This document shows, in pieces, positions 14,701-14,929 of a stretch of DNA of 14,929 nucleotides; within the stretch, counting starts at the first letter, position 1, and each line of letters starts with the position of its first letter. The notes below the pieces were generated by a model. The model was not told the origin of the DNA and did no database searches. It saw nothing but the letters and a program-made list of their open reading frames with translations. A program made the translations under genes and the position numbers. This DNA is from CAYSLC01 sp964431545. GTDB taxonomy: Bacteria > Desulfobacterota > Desulfobacteria > Desulfobacterales > JAABSP01. The DNA lies in NCBI GenBank assembly GCA_964431545.1, contig CAYSLC010000139.1, forward strand, positions 1 to 14,929. Direction: 5' to 3'.

Positions 14701-14929
14701 TCCCTCCTTCCCGTCCGTTCCGAACGCCGGTAGGATGGGGTACACCGAATTTCCGCGGAAGATACACGCTCCTGCCCATTTTCAATTCCTTCCCATTGTG
14801 ATGTCCTGAACAAGTGCTCTCACCGCCGGCAGGGGGGCGGCGATCCGTTTTCCGGATTCTCGGATTGCGGAACGGAAGCGCGGGGGATGCGGAAACCGTC
14901 GCCGCCCGGCGAATCGGCCGCGCGGCGGG
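14701..14929. other. Region without a supported gene
   Basis: The last 229 bases show no frame with recognisable homology, no start with a ribosome binding site and no clear repeat. Together with the relic before it, this makes about 440 bases beyond the promoter at 14490 with no intact gene, which fits a decayed segment. Confidence 0.5.

Noticed and set aside
14528..14785. Minus-strand open frame starting MKMGRSVYLPRKFG
   Set aside because: There is no ribosome binding site or recognisable domain; it is antisense to the FGE relic.

Overview
This is a GC-rich bacterial chromosomal window. Both strands carry long open antisense frames, as expected from G/C-biased third positions. The gene set suggests a deltaproteobacterium (Desulfobacterota): a QueG-like Fe-S protein, a J-like/HTH_25 protein, a HyuA-HDAC-EpmA operon, a short YchF-like ATPase, and membrane proteins with a zinc ribbon ending in CPNCGIIYEKY. 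That placement is inference from gene style; there is no rRNA or phylogenetic marker here. No tRNA, rRNA, CRISPR array, insertion sequence or replication origin was seen.

Bases 1-6614 look like core genome. A truncated Fe-S reductase-like gene (minus) diverges from a small HTH_25 protein (plus). Next comes a tightly packed minus-strand operon of hydantoinase/oxoprolinase A, a histone-deacetylase-family hydrolase and EpmA, with genes overlapping at each junction. Its promoter has a perfect inverted repeat in the spacer. A divergent plus-strand gene encodes a YchF-family ATPase whose G3 motif is lost.

Bases 6615-14490 look accessory, and all genes are on the minus strand. In transcription order there is a strong sigma70-like promoter, an exported 666-residue protein of unknown function, two tandem paralogous regulators (TPR-type N-terminus, winged helix, BTAD; no ATPase or sensor domain), and two small membrane proteins with zinc ribbons. 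Just upstream of the membrane pair is an A11 tract followed by a direct repeat with an 11-bp period. This arrangement resembles the direct repeats bound by SARP/BTAD activators. My working model is that the exported protein, the two regulators and the membrane pair form one envelope-related regulatory locus, with the repeat as the target of one or both regulators. This is the best candidate for an undescribed system here.

Bases 14490-14929 hold a frameshifted relic of a formylglycine-generating-enzyme (SUMF1/FGE-sulfatase) domain on the plus strand and nothing else I can support.
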